The notes under the pieces were generated by a model that worked only from the letters and a program-made list of their open reading frames with translations, ran no database searches and was not told where the DNA came from. Shown piece by piece: positions 33,975 to 44,549 of a stretch of 64,000 bases of DNA (position 1 is its first letter; each line of letters opens with the position of its first letter). Both the position numbers and the translations under genes were made by a program. Where the stretch lies: positions 62,001 to 126,000 of the forward strand of contig CANQNS010000002.1 in NCBI GenBank assembly GCA_947625285.1, given 5' to 3'. Origin of the DNA: an uncultured Oscillospiraceae bacterium (GTDB taxonomy: Bacteria; Bacillota; Clostridia; Oscillospirales; Oscillospiraceae).

Positions 33975-34839
33975 ATACCTCTATGAGCTCGTAGGACCGG
34001 GAGCCCACGCCCAGAGCCTCGGCGGCCTCCACGGTGTGGAAGCCGTGCCGGGAGTTGATGCGCTCCAGCAGATGGTCCCGGCCGGGGTCGTCGGAGGCCA
34101 GCACCAGGTCCAGACAGGCCTGGTCGATGGCTACCGGGTCAAGACTTGCCAGGATGCCGATGTCCGCCATGCAGGGGTCCTCCGCCACGTCGCAGCAGTC
34201 GCAGTCCACGGACATATTCTTCATGACGCTGATATAGGCGATGTTGCCGCCGAAATGCGCCGCCACGGCGGAGGCCGCGTCGGCCATGGCCTCCAGGAAC
34301 TGGTCCTGGTCCCGGGTCCAGAAGGCGTCGGGGTCGCCCACGCCGTGGATATACTTCTTGCCGTAGGAGGAGGCGAAGCCGATGGCAAGCTGCTTCAGCG
34401 CGCCGCCAAAGCCCCCCATGGGGTGGCCCTTGAAGTGGCTCAGCACCAGGACGGAGTCGTAGTCGTCGATGTGCTTGCCAACAAAATCCTTTTTGATCCG
34501 CCTGCCGTTGGGGATGGGGAGCTCCTTGTCCGGCCCCTCGGCGTCCAGGATGTCCACGGTGAAGTATTTGCTCCAGCCGTGCAGCTCCATGGTCTTCCAG
34601 TGCTTTTCCGTGGTGTCCCGCTTGCCCTCATAGGCGGTGTTGCACTCGATCACCGTGCCGCCGAACCGGTCCACGATGGGCTTGCAGAAGTCCGGCCGCA
34701 GGAAGTTCTGGTTGCCAACCTCCCCGGAGTGGAGCTTGACCGCCACCTTGCCGGGCAGGTCCTTTCCCAGCTTGTCAAAGACCTTCAAGGCCCCCTCCGG
34801 GGTCAGGTCGCGGGTGAAATAGACGATGGAATTTGCCAT
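33973..34839 (-). CDS. DUF362-domain protein
   Basis: 288 aa. Segments typical of DUF362 are KVAVKLHSGEVGNQNFLRP, VLVLSHFKGHPMGGFGGALK and DPVAIDQACLD. A Cys cluster CDCC...C near residue 205-216 could bind a metal or Fe-S centre. Function of the family is not established; it is often adjacent to ferredoxin-like or redox genes. It follows the FAD oxidoreductase gene on the same strand. ATG follows GGGAGGAACG. Confidence 0.88.
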   Translation of the reverse strand: MANSIVYFTRDLTPEGALKVFDKLGKDLPGKVAVKLHSGEVGNQNFLRPDFCKPIVDRFGGTVIECNTAYEGKRDTTEKHWKTMELHGWSKYFTVDILDAEGPDKELPIPNGRRIKKDFVGKHIDDYDSVLVLSHFKGHPMGGFGGALKQLAIGFASSYGKKYIHGVGDPDAFWTRDQDQFLEAMADAASAVAAHFGGNIAYISVMKNMSVDCDCCDVAEDPCMADIGILASLDPVAIDQACLDLVLASDDPGRDHLLERINSRHGFHTVEAAEALGVGSRSYELIEV

Positions 34840-34885
34840 GATCGTTCCTCCCTGATATTCGTCTGATGTTAGTATGTCCGTTTTT

Positions 34886-36274
34886 TCAGGCCAGCTTGCG
34901 GCCCATGAGCACGCCCATGACCGAGCTCATCATGAGCCCGCGGGTCCAGCCGGAGCTGTCCCCCAGACAGTGGAGCCCCGCCACGTTGGTGTTGAAGTTT
35001 TCGTCCATGCGGATGCGGTTGGAATAGAACTTCAGCTCCGGGGAGTACAAAAGGGTCTCATAGGCGGCGAAGCCGGGGACCACCTGGTCCATGGCCTTGA
35101 TGAAGTTGATGATGTTCAGCATGGCCCGGTAGGGCATGGCGGCGGTGATGTCCCCGGCCACCGCGTCGGGCAAAGTGGGGCGGACGTTGGACCGGTCCAG
35201 CTCCTTCTGCCAGGTGCGCTTGCCGTCCAGGATGTCCCCGAACCGCTGGACGAGAAGCTGGCCGTTTGCCAGCATGTTAGTCAGCTCGCCCACCTTCTGG
35301 GCGTAGGCGATGGGCTGGTTGAAGGGCACGGAGAAGTTGTGGGACACAAGGATGGCGAGGTTGGTGTTCTCGCTTTTCAGCTCCTTGTAAGAGTGGCCGT
35401 TGACTACCGCCAGGCCGTTATCGTAATTCTCCTGGGCCACGAAGCCCCCCGGATTCTGGCAGAAGGTGCGGACCTTGTTCTTGAAGGGGGGCGGATAGCC
35501 GATGAGCTTGGACTCGTAAAAGGCCCGGTTCACCACCTCCATGACCTCGTTGCGGACCTCCACCCGAACGCCGATGTCCACGGTGCTGGGCACATGGTCC
35601 ACGCCGTAGGCGGAGCACATGCCCTCCAGCCAGTCCGCGCCCCGGCGGCCGGTGGCTACCACCGTCTCCGCCGCGGTCAGCTCATGCTCGGAGCGGCCGT
35701 CGGAGAAAGTGACGCCCCGGCAGCGGCCGTTGTCGATGAGCAGGCCCGTGCATTCGGTGTCGAAGAGGATCTCCACGCCCCGGTCCAGCAGCCAGTGCTC
35801 GATATCGGTGTAGATCTGGTGGGCCCGCTCGGTGCCCATGTGGCGGATGGGGCAGCTGACCAGCTTCAGCCCCGCCCGGATGGCGCGGGTACGGATGCGC
35901 TTGACCTCCTCGGTCTCCTCGATGCCCTCGATATGCTCGTCCGCGCCGAATTCCAGATAGATCTTGTCGGTGTAGTCGATGGTCTCCTGGGCCAGCCGCT
36001 CACCGATGAGCTGGGGCAGCTCCCCGCCCACCTCGCAGCTTAGCGACAGCTTCCCGTCGGAAAACGCCCCGGCCCCGGAAAAGCCCGTGGTGATGGCGCA
36101 ATAGGGCTGGCAGTTCATGCAGCGGTCCGTCTGGTCCTTGGGGCAGCGGCGGTTCTCCACCCGCTTGCCCTTTTCCAGAATGGTGATCTTCTTCCCGCTG
36201 CCCCGCCGCAGCATCTCGATGGCGGTGAATATGCCGGCGGGCCCGGCCCCCACGATGGCGATATCTGTGTTCAA
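34886..36274 (-). CDS. FAD-dependent oxidoreductase (COG2509-like)
   Basis: 462-aa flavoprotein: Rossmann motif IAIVGAGPAGIFTAIEM at the N-terminus, CP.DQTDRCMNCQPYC near residues 44-60, GFSGAGAFSDGKL, and a C-terminal FAD-closing GLHCLGDSSGWTRGLM. Related proteins are annotated as uncharacterised FAD-dependent dehydrogenases; electron donor and substrate are unknown. It is 46 bp upstream of the DUF362 gene on the same strand and probably cotranscribed with it. Confidence 0.88.
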   Translation of the reverse strand: MNTDIAIVGAGPAGIFTAIEMLRRGSGKKITILEKGKRVENRRCPKDQTDRCMNCQPYCAITTGFSGAGAFSDGKLSLSCEVGGELPQLIGERLAQETIDYTDKIYLEFGADEHIEGIEETEEVKRIRTRAIRAGLKLVSCPIRHMGTERAHQIYTDIEHWLLDRGVEILFDTECTGLLIDNGRCRGVTFSDGRSEHELTAAETVVATGRRGADWLEGMCSAYGVDHVPSTVDIGVRVEVRNEVMEVVNRAFYESKLIGYPPPFKNKVRTFCQNPGGFVAQENYDNGLAVVNGHSYKELKSENTNLAILVSHNFSVPFNQPIAYAQKVGELTNMLANGQLLVQRFGDILDGKRTWQKELDRSNVRPTLPDAVAGDITAAMPYRAMLNIINFIKAMDQVVPGFAAYETLLYSPELKFYSNRIRMDENFNTNVAGLHCLGDSSGWTRGLMMSSVMGVLMGRKLA

Positions 36275-36326
36275 AGGCTCTCCCTCCGTGAAAACGAAAA
36301 GTGGTGCATATCGGCCAAAGCTGTGC

Positions 36327-36332
36327 TATACT
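36327..36332 (+). promoter_or_regulatory. Extended -10 box before hemZ
   Basis: TGTGCTATACT, an extended -10 without a clear -35, about 60 bp before the hemZ ATG. Similar TGTG-TATAAT-type boxes precede secA (38813) and the SLH gene (63085). Confidence 0.5.
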
Positions 36333-36394
36333 GAAAGCGGCTTGCCGACACATTATTAAATCACGGAACGAACGCCGCTGTCAAGAGGACGCCC

Positions 36395-37801
36395 ATGGAC
36401 CTGTATCTCATTGGACACGATCATAAATACGCCGTGGAGCAGATGCTGCTGACGCTTTTCCCGTCGGAGCGGCCCGTATACCCGGACGGGGACCTGGCCG
36501 GGGAGGGGGCGCGCATCGCGCTGGACGCGGACGGCGCGGCCTGCACGCTGGTCCGGTCCGGCCGGACAGGCGCGGGCCGGGCGGCCCTGGGCCGCTGGAC
36601 CACGGAGCGGGAGCGGGTCCGCCTGGAGCAGCAAGCGGTGAAGCTGGCATTTTACCGGGCGGCCCTGGCCTGGGGCGTGGAGAAGCCCGTGTGGGGGGCC
36701 CTGACCGGGGTGAAGCCCGGCAAGCTCATGGCCCGGTATCTGACCGAGGGCCGGACCGCCGCCGATTTTGCCCGGGACTTCGATGTGGCCACGGAGCGGG
36801 CGGAGCTTTGCGAGCGGACCGCCCGGGCGGCTCTGGAGGCCAAAGCGTCCCTGGCCCCGGAGGACGTGGGCCTTTACGCGGGCATCCCCTTTTGCCCCAC
36901 CCGATGCGCCTACTGCTCGTTCATATCCAGCGCGGTGGGGGCCAACGAAAAGCTGATGGAGCCCTATCTGCGGGCCCTCTTGCGGGAGGCGGGCCGGACG
37001 GGAGCGGCGGTGAAGGCGGCGGGCCGGCGGCCGGTGGCCCTGTATCTGGGCGGCGGCACCCCCACCAGCCTGTCGGCGGAGCAGCTGGACGCCCTCTGCG
37101 GGGGGCTGGAGGAGAGCTTCGACCTGACAGCCCTGCGGGAGTACACCGTGGAGGCGGGCCGGCCGGACACTATCACCGCCGAGAAGCTGGCGGTGCTGCG
37201 CGCTCACGCTGTCAGCCGGGTATCGGTGAATCCCCAGACCATGTCGGACCGGGTGCTGGAGGCCATCGGCCGCCGGCACACCGCGAAAGACGTGCTGGAC
37301 GCGCTGGAGCTGGTCCGGGCCGCCGGCGGCTTCGCGGTGAACATGGACCTGATCGCGGGGCTGCCCGGCGACACCCTCGCCGGGTTTGAGAGGACGCTGG
37401 AGACCGTGCTGGACCTGGCGCCGGAGAACGTGACCGTCCACACCCTGGCTATCAAAAACGGCTCCTACCTGGCGCAAGACCGGGCCGATCTGCCGGACGG
37501 CGCGGCGGTGGGCCGGATGCTGGACTACGCCGCCAGGCGGTTGTCTCAGGCGGGGTATGAGCCATACTATCTCTACCGGCAAAAATATATGTCCGGGGGC
37601 TTTGAGAACGTGGGCTGGGCGAAGCCCGGAACGCGCAGTCTCTATAACATCGTCATGATGGAGGAGCTGTGCCCCGTGATCGCCATGGGGGCGGGCGCCT
37701 CCACCAAGATCCCCGGCCCGGACGGCTCCGTCCGCCGGCATATGAATCCGAAATATCCGAAGGAATATATTGAAAGGGTGTTATTAGATAATGGCATTTG
37801 A
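36395..37801 (+). CDS. hemZ: Coproporphyrinogen dehydrogenase HemZ-type radical SAM enzyme
   Basis: 468-aa HemN/HemZ-family radical SAM protein. After an N-terminal extension of about 160 residues, the SAM cluster site is PFCPTRCAYCSF, followed by LYLGGGTPTSLS and NMDLIAGLPGDT. HemZ proteins are assigned to anaerobic oxidation of coproporphyrinogen III in haem synthesis; no other haem genes are in the window. ATG at 36395. The 3' end overlaps the kinase gene by 11 bp. Confidence 0.92.
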   Translation: MDLYLIGHDHKYAVEQMLLTLFPSERPVYPDGDLAGEGARIALDADGAACTLVRSGRTGAGRAALGRWTTERERVRLEQQAVKLAFYRAALAWGVEKPVWGALTGVKPGKLMARYLTEGRTAADFARDFDVATERAELCERTARAALEAKASLAPEDVGLYAGIPFCPTRCAYCSFISSAVGANEKLMEPYLRALLREAGRTGAAVKAAGRRPVALYLGGGTPTSLSAEQLDALCGGLEESFDLTALREYTVEAGRPDTITAEKLAVLRAHAVSRVSVNPQTMSDRVLEAIGRRHTAKDVLDALELVRAAGGFAVNMDLIAGLPGDTLAGFERTLETVLDLAPENVTVHTLAIKNGSYLAQDRADLPDGAAVGRMLDYAARRLSQAGYEPYYLYRQKYMSGGFENVGWAKPGTRSLYNIVMMEELCPVIAMGAGASTKIPGPDGSVRRHMNPKYPKEYIERVLLDNGI

Positions 37802-38726
37802 CCTGGAGGACATCAACCGCGCCGTCACGGACGACCCGGAGGGGTTCATCGCGGACTGCGACCGGCTCTACAACGAGCGCATCGCCAAGACGGCGGAGAA
37901 GATCATCGCCAACCTGGCCCACAGCCCCATCGTGCTGCTGTCGGGCCCCTCCGGCAGCGGCAAGACCACCACGGCCATGAAGCTGCGGGACGAGCTGAGC
38001 CGCCGGGGGGTGCGCAGCCACAGCGTCTCCATGGACAACTACTTCAAGACCGTCCGGCCCGAGACCGTGCCCCGCACCGAGACGGGGGAGCCGGATCTGG
38101 AAAGCCCCCTGTGCATGGACATGGAGCTTTTGAACGAGCATTTTTCCCTTTTGAGCCAAGGCAAAAAGGTCTATGTGCCCAAGTACGAATTCGCCCGGCA
38201 GATGCGCTCCATCAAGGCCAGCATGAGCCTGCGCCTGGCGGACAACGAGGTGGCTATCTTCGAGGGCATCCACGCGCTGAACAACTCCATCACCGACGTG
38301 CACCCGGAGGCCTTCAAGCTGTATGTCTCCGCCCGGGACAACGTGGTGGACGACCGGGGGGAGTACGCCTTCAAGGGCACCTGGATGCGGCTGACCCGCC
38401 GGGTGGTCCGGGACCATCTGTTCCGGGGCTGCGACCCGGTGGACACCATGCGTATGTGGGAGAACGTGCGCCACGGGGAGCTGCGAAACATCTCCCCGTA
38501 TAAGAACAAAGCGGACGTGCAGCTGGACACCGCCTTCGGCTACGAGCCCTGCGTCATGCGGCCCATCGCGGAGCCTCTGTTCGAGCATATCCCCCGGGAT
38601 ATCCCCTACGAGCAGATATACCAGGTGGGGCCGGCCCTGAGAAATTTCGTGCCCCTTCCGCTGGAATACCTGCCCGCGGACGCCATGCTCCGGGAGTTCA
38701 CCGGCGGCGGGATATACGAATACTGA
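37791..38726 (+). CDS. Uridine-kinase-like nucleoside kinase
   Basis: 311-aa P-loop kinase: LLSGPSGSGKTT near residues 49-60, VSMDNYFKT near 80 and IFEGIHALN near 155, all of the PRK/uridine kinase family. The about 40-residue N-terminal and long C-terminal extensions separate it from classical Udk, so the true substrate is uncertain. Translationally coupled to hemZ by overlap. A GC-rich terminator follows. Confidence 0.85.
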   Translation: MAFDLEDINRAVTDDPEGFIADCDRLYNERIAKTAEKIIANLAHSPIVLLSGPSGSGKTTTAMKLRDELSRRGVRSHSVSMDNYFKTVRPETVPRTETGEPDLESPLCMDMELLNEHFSLLSQGKKVYVPKYEFARQMRSIKASMSLRLADNEVAIFEGIHALNNSITDVHPEAFKLYVSARDNVVDDRGEYAFKGTWMRLTRRVVRDHLFRGCDPVDTMRMWENVRHGELRNISPYKNKADVQLDTAFGYEPCVMRPIAEPLFEHIPRDIPYEQIYQVGPALRNFVPLPLEYLPADAMLREFTGGGIYEY

Positions 38727-38733
38727 GCCTATG

Positions 38734-38772
38734 GCCGCCGGCACAGCCGGCGGCCATAACATTTTGCGGGGA
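38734..38772 (+). terminator. Terminator after the kinase gene
   Basis: GGCCGCCGGC-ACA-GCCGGCGGCC, then ATAACATTTTG. Confidence 0.7.
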
Positions 38773-38812
38773 CATTTGACCGTTTCCTCTTTTCTTTGAC
38801 CGGCCTGTGTGT

Positions 38813-38818
38813 TATAAT
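38813..38818 (+). promoter_or_regulatory. Extended -10 box of secA
   Basis: TGTGTTATAAT about 65 bp before the secA start; the -35 region is weak. Confidence 0.55.
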
Positions 38819-38881
38819 AACTTGTCATACCATAGATCTGAGCGCGGAGTCGGACGCTCCGCGGGAGAAAGGCAATCGCAC

Positions 38882-41659
38882 ATGATTCTGGATAAGATAT
38901 TCGGCACCCACTCCGCCCGGGAGGTAAAAAAGCTCCAGCCCCTGGCGGACAAGATAGAGGCTCTGGAGGACCAGTACCGGGCCCTGACGGACGATGAGCT
39001 CCGGGCCAAGACGGACGAATTCAAGGCCCGGCTGGCGGCGGGGGAGACCACCGACGATATTCTGCCGGAGGCCTTCGCCACCGTCCGGGAGGCGGCGGAC
39101 CGGGTGCTGGGGATGCGGCCGTTCCGGGTCCAGCTCATCGGCGGCATCGTGCTGCACCAGGGCCGCATCGCGGAGATGAAGACCGGCGAGGGCAAGACCC
39201 TTGTGGCCGTGCTGCCCAGCTATCTGAACGCCCTGGAGGGCAAGGGCGTGCATATCGTCACCGTCAACGACTACCTGGCCCGGCGCGACAGCGAGTGGAT
39301 GGGCAAGGTACACCGGTTCCTGGGCCTGGAGGTGGGCCTGATCGTCCACGGCCTGAGCCGGGAGGAGCGGCAGAGGGCCTATAACGCCGACATCACCTAC
39401 GGCACCAACAACGAGCTGGGTTTCGACTACCTGCGGGACAACATGGCCCTTTACAAGCGGGACATGGTCCAGCGGGGACACAACTTCGCCATCGTGGACG
39501 AGGTGGACTCCATCCTCATCGACGAGGCACGGACCCCCCTGATCATCTCCGGCCAGGGGGACGAGAGCACCGACCTGTACCGCCGGGCGGACGATTTCGT
39601 GCGCACGCTGCGCAAGGGCGTGGTGGTGTCCGTGGAGGAGAAGGAGGAGATCGAGACCGCCGACGAGAACGCGGACTACCTGGTGGACGAGAAGGCCCGC
39701 ACCGCCACCCTGACCGCCAACGGCATCGCCAAGGCGGAGCGGTATTTCGGCGTGGAGAACCTGTCCGACCTGGAGAACACCACCCTGACCCACCACATCA
39801 ACCAGGCCATCAAGGCCCACGGCATCATGAAGCGGGACATCGACTACGTGGTGAAGGACAACGAGGTCATCATCGTGGACGAGTTCACCGGCCGGCTCAT
39901 GCTGGGCCGCCGGTATTCCGAGGGGCTCCATCAGGCCATCGAGGCCAAGGAGAACGTGGAGGTCCAGCGGGAGAACAAGACCCTGGCGACGATCACGTTC
40001 CAGAACTATTTCCGCCTGTACGGAAAGCTGTCCGGCATGACCGGCACCGCCTTGACGGAGGAGGAGGAATTCACCTCCATCTACAACCTGGACATCATCG
40101 AGGTCCCCACCAACAAGCCGGTGATCCGCGTGGACAGCCCGGACGTGGTGTATAAAAACGAGGCCGGGAAGAACCGGGCCATCATCCGCCAGATCCTGGA
40201 GTGCCACGAAAAGGGCCAGCCGGTGCTGGTGGGCACGGTGAGCATCGAAAAGAGCGAGTACCTGTCCGGCCTTTTGAAGCGGGAGGGCGTGGCCCACAAC
40301 GTATTGAACGCCAAGCACCATGAGAAGGAGGCCGAGATCGTGGCCCAGGCCGGCAAGCTGGGGGCCGTGACCATCGCCACCAACATGGCCGGCCGCGGCA
40401 CGGATATCATGCTGGGGGGCAACGCGGAGTATCTGGCCCGGCAGGATCTGAAAAAAGCCGGCTATGACGAGCAGGTCATCGCCGAGGCCACCGGCTACGC
40501 CGACACCGAGGACGAGACCATCCTGGAAGCCCGCGCCCTGTTCGCCCAGCGGCAGGCCGAGCATAAAAAGGTCACCTCCGCCGAGGCGGAGCAGGTCCGG
40601 GCCGCCGGAGGGCTCTTCATCCTGGGCACCGAGCGGCATGAGTCCCGGCGCATCGACAACCAGCTCCGGGGCCGGTCCGGCCGTCAGGGGGACCCGGGCC
40701 AGAGCCGGTTCTTCATCGCGCTGACCGACGACGTGATGCGGCTTTTCGGCTCCGCCCGGATCATGAACATGATGGAGAATCTGGGTCTGGAGGAGGATAT
40801 GCCTCTGGACAACAAGATGCTCTCCAACGCCATCGAGCAGGCCCAAAAGACCGTGGAGAGCCGCAACTTCCAGGCCCGGAAGAGCACTCTGGAATACGAC
40901 GACGTGATGAACGTGCAGCGCAACATCATCTACGAACAGCGTCGGAAGGTGCTGGATGGGGAGGACCTGCACGGCTACGTCCACAACATGATCTCCGAGG
41001 TGATCGCCGCGGACGTGGCGGACGGGCTGGGGGGCATGCCCCATCCGAACGACGCCGAGCAGCTGGAGAAGCTCCTGGAGCCGTTCTATCAGCTCTTTCT
41101 TGCCAGAGGCCAGATCACGGCGGACGGCGGCCTCTCCGCCCTGACGGCGGAGGCCCTCACCGAAAAGCTCCAGGCCATCGCGGACGACGTGTACGCCCGG
41201 CGGGAGCAGCAGTTCGGCCCCATGCCCGACGGGACCCCCGTTATGCGGGAGCTGGAGCGGGTCATCATGCTCCGGGTGGTGGACGAGTACTGGATGGACC
41301 ACATCGACGCCATGGACGATCTGCGCCAGGGCATCGGCCTGCGGGCCTACGGCAACGTAAAGCCGGTGGACGCCTATAAGCAGGAGGGCTTCGAGATGTT
41401 CGAGGCCATGATAAACGGTATCAAAAACGAGGTGGTCCGCCGGATCTTCACGGTCCAGGTCCGCCGGGAACAGACCATTGAGCGCAAGGCCGCCGCCAAG
41501 GCCAATCTGAACAACGTGGGCGGCGACGCCAGCGTGAAACGCCAGCCTGTGAAGAAGATCAAAAAACCCGGCCGCAACGATCCCTGCCCCTGCGGCAAGT
41601 GGAAGGCCGACGGCAGCCGCCCGCTCAAGTACAAAGAGTGCTGCGGCAGGAACCAGTGA
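38882..41659 (+). CDS. secA: Preprotein translocase ATPase SecA
   Basis: Motor of Sec-dependent protein export, 925 aa. Nucleotide-binding domain 1 has [11 protein letters not shown] near residue 100 and [23 protein letters not shown]2 has [14 protein letters not shown] and [11 protein letters not shown]. The C-terminal zinc tail reads [24 protein letters not shown], an expanded form of the usual CPCGSGKKYK.C. I start at 38882 ([11 protein letters not shown]), as in other SecA proteins; the track ORF adds 25 residues. SecY is encoded 13 kb downstream. Confidence 0.98.
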   Translation: MILDKIFGTHSAREVKKLQPLADKIEALEDQYRALTDDELRAKTDEFKARLAAGETTDDILPEAFATVREAADRVLGMRPFRVQLIGGIVLHQGRIAEMKTGEGKTLVAVLPSYLNALEGKGVHIVTVNDYLARRDSEWMGKVHRFLGLEVGLIVHGLSREERQRAYNADITYGTNNELGFDYLRDNMALYKRDMVQRGHNFAIVDEVDSILIDEARTPLIISGQGDESTDLYRRADDFVRTLRKGVVVSVEEKEEIETADENADYLVDEKARTATLTANGIAKAERYFGVENLSDLENTTLTHHINQAIKAHGIMKRDIDYVVKDNEVIIVDEFTGRLMLGRRYSEGLHQAIEAKENVEVQRENKTLATITFQNYFRLYGKLSGMTGTALTEEEEFTSIYNLDIIEVPTNKPVIRVDSPDVVYKNEAGKNRAIIRQILECHEKGQPVLVGTVSIEKSEYLSGLLKREGVAHNVLNAKHHEKEAEIVAQAGKLGAVTIATNMAGRGTDIMLGGNAEYLARQDLKKAGYDEQVIAEATGYADTEDETILEARALFAQRQAEHKKVTSAEAEQVRAAGGLFILGTERHESRRIDNQLRGRSGRQGDPGQSRFFIALTDDVMRLFGSARIMNMMENLGLEEDMPLDNKMLSNAIEQAQKTVESRNFQARKSTLEYDDVMNVQRNIIYEQRRKVLDGEDLHGYVHNMISEVIAADVADGLGGMPHPNDAEQLEKLLEPFYQLFLARGQITADGGLSALTAEALTEKLQAIADDVYARREQQFGPMPDGTPVMRELERVIMLRVVDEYWMDHIDAMDDLRQGIGLRAYGNVKPVDAYKQEGFEMFEAMINGIKNEVVRRIFTVQVRREQTIERKAAAKANLNNVGGDASVKRQPVKKIKKPGRNDPCPCGKWKADGSRPLKYKECCGRNQ

Positions 41660-41660
41660 T

Positions 41661-42440
41661 ATGCAGAAGATCGAGTATTTTACGTCCCGCCTGCTCACCT
41701 GTCCCCACGGCTTCTCCACGAAGCTGGGCGGCGTGAGCCAGGGCCGGTTCGAGAGCCTGAACCTGGGCGCCAACCGGGGCGACGCCATTGAGAACGTGCT
41801 GGAAAACTGGCGGCGGTTCGGCCAGGCCCTGGGCGTGGACACGTCCCGGTTCGTCCACGGCCGCCAGAGCCACGGGACCACGGTGCGCGTCGCCGTCCGG
41901 GCCGACGCTCATTCCATCGCCGAGCCCACCCCCTGGCCGGAGGCCGACGGGTATGTGACGGCGGAGCGGGGGGTGCCCCTGGTGGTGTTCACCGCCGACT
42001 GCACGCCGCTGCTGATGCAGGACCCGGACGCCGGCGTCATCGCCGCGGTCCACTGCGGCTGGCGCAGCGCGGTGGCGGACATCGAGGCGCAGGCGGTGAA
42101 GGCCATGGTATCGCTGGGGGCGGAGCCCGCCCATATCCGGGCCGCCATCGGCCCCGGCATCCGCCGGTGCTGCTTCCAGACCGGGCCGGAGGTGCCCAGG
42201 GCCGTCGACGGGCTGCTGGGCGGCGATTCGGCGGGGCTGTACGGGCCCGACGAGGCCGAGGCCGGAAAGTTCAAGGTGGATCTGCCGGGCGCGGTGAAGC
42301 GCAGGCTGCTCCAACTGGGACTGACGGAGGAAAACATAGACGAGCTGGGCATCTGCACCTCATGCCGCCAGGACCTTTTCTGGTCCCACCGGCACCAGGG
42401 GGCGGACCGGGGCTCCCAGGCCAATTTGATCGTATTATGA
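41661..42440 (+). CDS. pgeF: Peptidoglycan editing factor PgeF / laccase-domain protein
   Basis: 259-aa member of the YlmD/YfiH (Cu-oxidase_4) family. It shows HGFSTKLGGVS, the His in HGRQSHGTTVR, VVFTADCTPLL and AAVHCGWR, the conserved His/Cys metal-binding residues. Family members act on purine nucleosides or correct mis-synthesised UDP-MurNAc-Ser. It begins 1 bp after the secA stop and overlaps the next gene by ATGA. Confidence 0.92.
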   Translation: MQKIEYFTSRLLTCPHGFSTKLGGVSQGRFESLNLGANRGDAIENVLENWRRFGQALGVDTSRFVHGRQSHGTTVRVAVRADAHSIAEPTPWPEADGYVTAERGVPLVVFTADCTPLLMQDPDAGVIAAVHCGWRSAVADIEAQAVKAMVSLGAEPAHIRAAIGPGIRRCCFQTGPEVPRAVDGLLGGDSAGLYGPDEAEAGKFKVDLPGAVKRRLLQLGLTEENIDELGICTSCRQDLFWSHRHQGADRGSQANLIVL

Positions 42441-44026
42441 AGCATTCTCTTCAAAAGCTGGTATGCCTGCTGCTGGCCGCGCTGTTTCTGGCCCTGTCCG
42501 GCTGCGGCTTTCTGTCGGAGGAGGACGTGGACGAGCTGGCCGAGGACGCCGCCAGGCAGGCCCCGGTCCAGAACATCGGCGAGCAGCTCCAGGACAGCTA
42601 TAAGGCCGACCATGTGTTCTCCCTGAACAGTCTGCCGGGGCAGTCTTTCAACCCCTATACCACCGGGAGCCTGTGGAACCGGGTGGTGAGCATGCTGGTA
42701 TACGAAACGCTTGTCAAGACCGACGACTCCTTTGAGGCGCAGCCCAACCTGATAACCCGCTGGGAGTCCGCCGACGGCATGAACTGGACCTTCTATGTGG
42801 ACACGTCGCGGAGCTTCCACGACGGGGGCGTCATGACGGCGGTGGACGCGATGACCTGCGTCGACATGGCCCGGGCCGAGGGACAGTACGCCCGGCGGTT
42901 CGCCCATGTGACCGGGCTCAACGCCGTCAGCGAGGAGGCCTTCACCGTCACCCTGGACCAGCCCAACTGGCGGTTTTACCAGCTGCTCAACATCCCCTGC
43001 GTGGAGGCGGGCACCTTCTATAACGATATGCCCCCCGGCACGGGACCTTATAAATTCAACAGCCGGGGCACCGCCCTGCAGTTGGACACCAACCACCCCC
43101 TGGCGGACAAGATGCCCCTCAAATCCATCCGGCTGAAGCGGTATTTCGCCCCGGAGGATATCCTGCAGGCCTTTGAGGATTCGCTGCTGGACCTGGTGGT
43201 GAACAACCCCCTGGATATGTCCAGCCTGGGCTATTCCAGCACCAACCTGGTCAAGTATGTGGAGACCAGCAACCTGCACTATCTGGGCTTCAACATGACC
43301 AGCCGCCTGTTCTCCCAGCCCATCATCCGGGCCATGATGACCTACGCCATCGACCGGGACGCCATCGTGTCCACCAGTATGCAGGGCGCGGCGGTGTCGG
43401 CCACGCTGCCCATCCACCCCAGCAGCCCCCTCTATCCCAAGAGCCTGGCCCGGGGCCTGGCCTATTCCGAGCAGGATCTGGCCGTGTCGCTGCAAAATGC
43501 CGGAGCCCAGGACATAGACTATGACGGGGTGCTGGACTTCGGCCCGGTGCGGGCGGAGATCACCTTCCTGGTATGCTCCGACAGCGCCGTCAAGGTGTCC
43601 GCCGCCCGGCAGATCGCCACCCAGCTTCGCAACGTGGGCTTTTCCGTCATCATGGCCGAGCAGGAGTACGCTGACTATATCGCCTCGCTGGAGAGCGGCG
43701 CGTTCGATATGTATTATGGCGAGGTGAAGCTCTGCGACGACTGGGACCTGTCCCAGCTTCTGGGCACGGGGGGCGATCTGAACTACGGCGGCGTCCGGGA
43801 CCCCAATCTGGAGGGGTATATCGGCGGCTTCCTGTCCGCTGGGGCGGACGCCCTGGCCGCCAACGCGGAGACGCTGTACAGCTACCTGGCCCAGAGCGCG
43901 CCCATCGTCGCCGTCTGCTTCGAGCGGACGGAGGTGCTGTATCACCGGGGCGTGCTCACCACCATCGACCCCACCCAGGACAATATCTTCAATGATATGC
44001 AGAACTGGGTGGTGGATCTGGAATGA
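42437..44026 (+). CDS. Oligopeptide-type ABC substrate-binding lipoprotein
   Basis: 529-aa SBP_bac_5-family protein. The lipobox LALSGCGF gives a lipoprotein anchored by Cys after an 18-residue signal. Family features are SLPGQSFNPYTTG, VYETLVKTDDSFEAQPNLITRWE, DG.NWTFYVD and NAGAQDIDYDGVLDFG. No permease or ATPase genes are adjacent, so it is an orphan binding protein or works with a remote transporter. ATG at 42437 overlaps the pgeF stop; the track start is in pgeF. Confidence 0.88.
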   Translation: MKHSLQKLVCLLLAALFLALSGCGFLSEEDVDELAEDAARQAPVQNIGEQLQDSYKADHVFSLNSLPGQSFNPYTTGSLWNRVVSMLVYETLVKTDDSFEAQPNLITRWESADGMNWTFYVDTSRSFHDGGVMTAVDAMTCVDMARAEGQYARRFAHVTGLNAVSEEAFTVTLDQPNWRFYQLLNIPCVEAGTFYNDMPPGTGPYKFNSRGTALQLDTNHPLADKMPLKSIRLKRYFAPEDILQAFEDSLLDLVVNNPLDMSSLGYSSTNLVKYVETSNLHYLGFNMTSRLFSQPIIRAMMTYAIDRDAIVSTSMQGAAVSATLPIHPSSPLYPKSLARGLAYSEQDLAVSLQNAGAQDIDYDGVLDFGPVRAEITFLVCSDSAVKVSAARQIATQLRNVGFSVIMAEQEYADYIASLESGAFDMYYGEVKLCDDWDLSQLLGTGGDLNYGGVRDPNLEGYIGGFLSAGADALAANAETLYSYLAQSAPIVAVCFERTEVLYHRGVLTTIDPTQDNIFNDMQNWVVDLE

Positions 44027-44092
44027 ACATACATATTATTATACTGCATGGGCCCGGACCACGGCCGGGCGTCCATGAGGACGGGGGATAAA

Positions 44093-44482
44093 ATGACGGA
44101 CCGGGATCTTCTCAATCTGGCGCGGGAGGCCGCGCAAAACGCCTATGTGCCCTACTCCCACTTCCCGGTGGGGGCGGCGCTGGAGTGCGCCGACGGGTCG
44201 GTGTTCACCGGCTGCAACGTGGAAAACGGGGCCCTGGGCTCCACCATCTGCGCCGAGCGCACCGCCATCGTCAAGGCCGTCAGCGAGGGCCGGCGGAAAT
44301 TCGTGCGCATCGCCATCTACGGGGAGGGGGAGAACTACTGTATGCCCTGCGGCGCGTGCCGGCAGGTCATGAGCGAGTTCGTGGGCCCCGGCGGGGACCT
44401 GGAGATACTCTGCACCCGCTCCGGGGGCCGGTATGTCAGTTACCGGCTCAGCCAGCTCATGCCCCATCCCTTCCAGCTGTGA
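44093..44482 (+). CDS. cdd: Cytidine deaminase
   Basis: 129-aa zinc enzyme of pyrimidine salvage, deaminating cytidine and deoxycytidine. It has YVPYSHFPVGAALE, CNVEN, the catalytic CAERTA, and zinc ligands PCGACRQ. Homotetrameric short type. ATG at 44093 follows GGGGGAT; the track start adds 15 residues with no family match. Confidence 0.95.
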   Translation: MTDRDLLNLAREAAQNAYVPYSHFPVGAALECADGSVFTGCNVENGALGSTICAERTAIVKAVSEGRRKFVRIAIYGEGENYCMPCGACRQVMSEFVGPGGDLEILCTRSGGRYVSYRLSQLMPHPFQL

Positions 44483-44510
44483 GCGCAAAAAAATTTTTTC
44501 AAAATAATGC

Positions 44511-44541
44511 AAGATCCCCCTTGACGGCGAGGGGGATCTTT
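44511..44541 (+). terminator. Terminator after cdd, overlapping the S10 promoter
   Basis: AAGATCCCCCT and AGGGGGATCTT form the stem; the -35 box of the next promoter lies in its loop. Confidence 0.7.
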
Positions 44542-44549
44542 GCTATAGT
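44521..44549 (+). promoter_or_regulatory. Promoter of the S10-spc-alpha superoperon
   Basis: TTGACG (44521-44526), 17-bp spacer, TATAGT (44544-44549). It gives a leader of about 280 nt before rpsJ. Confidence 0.75.
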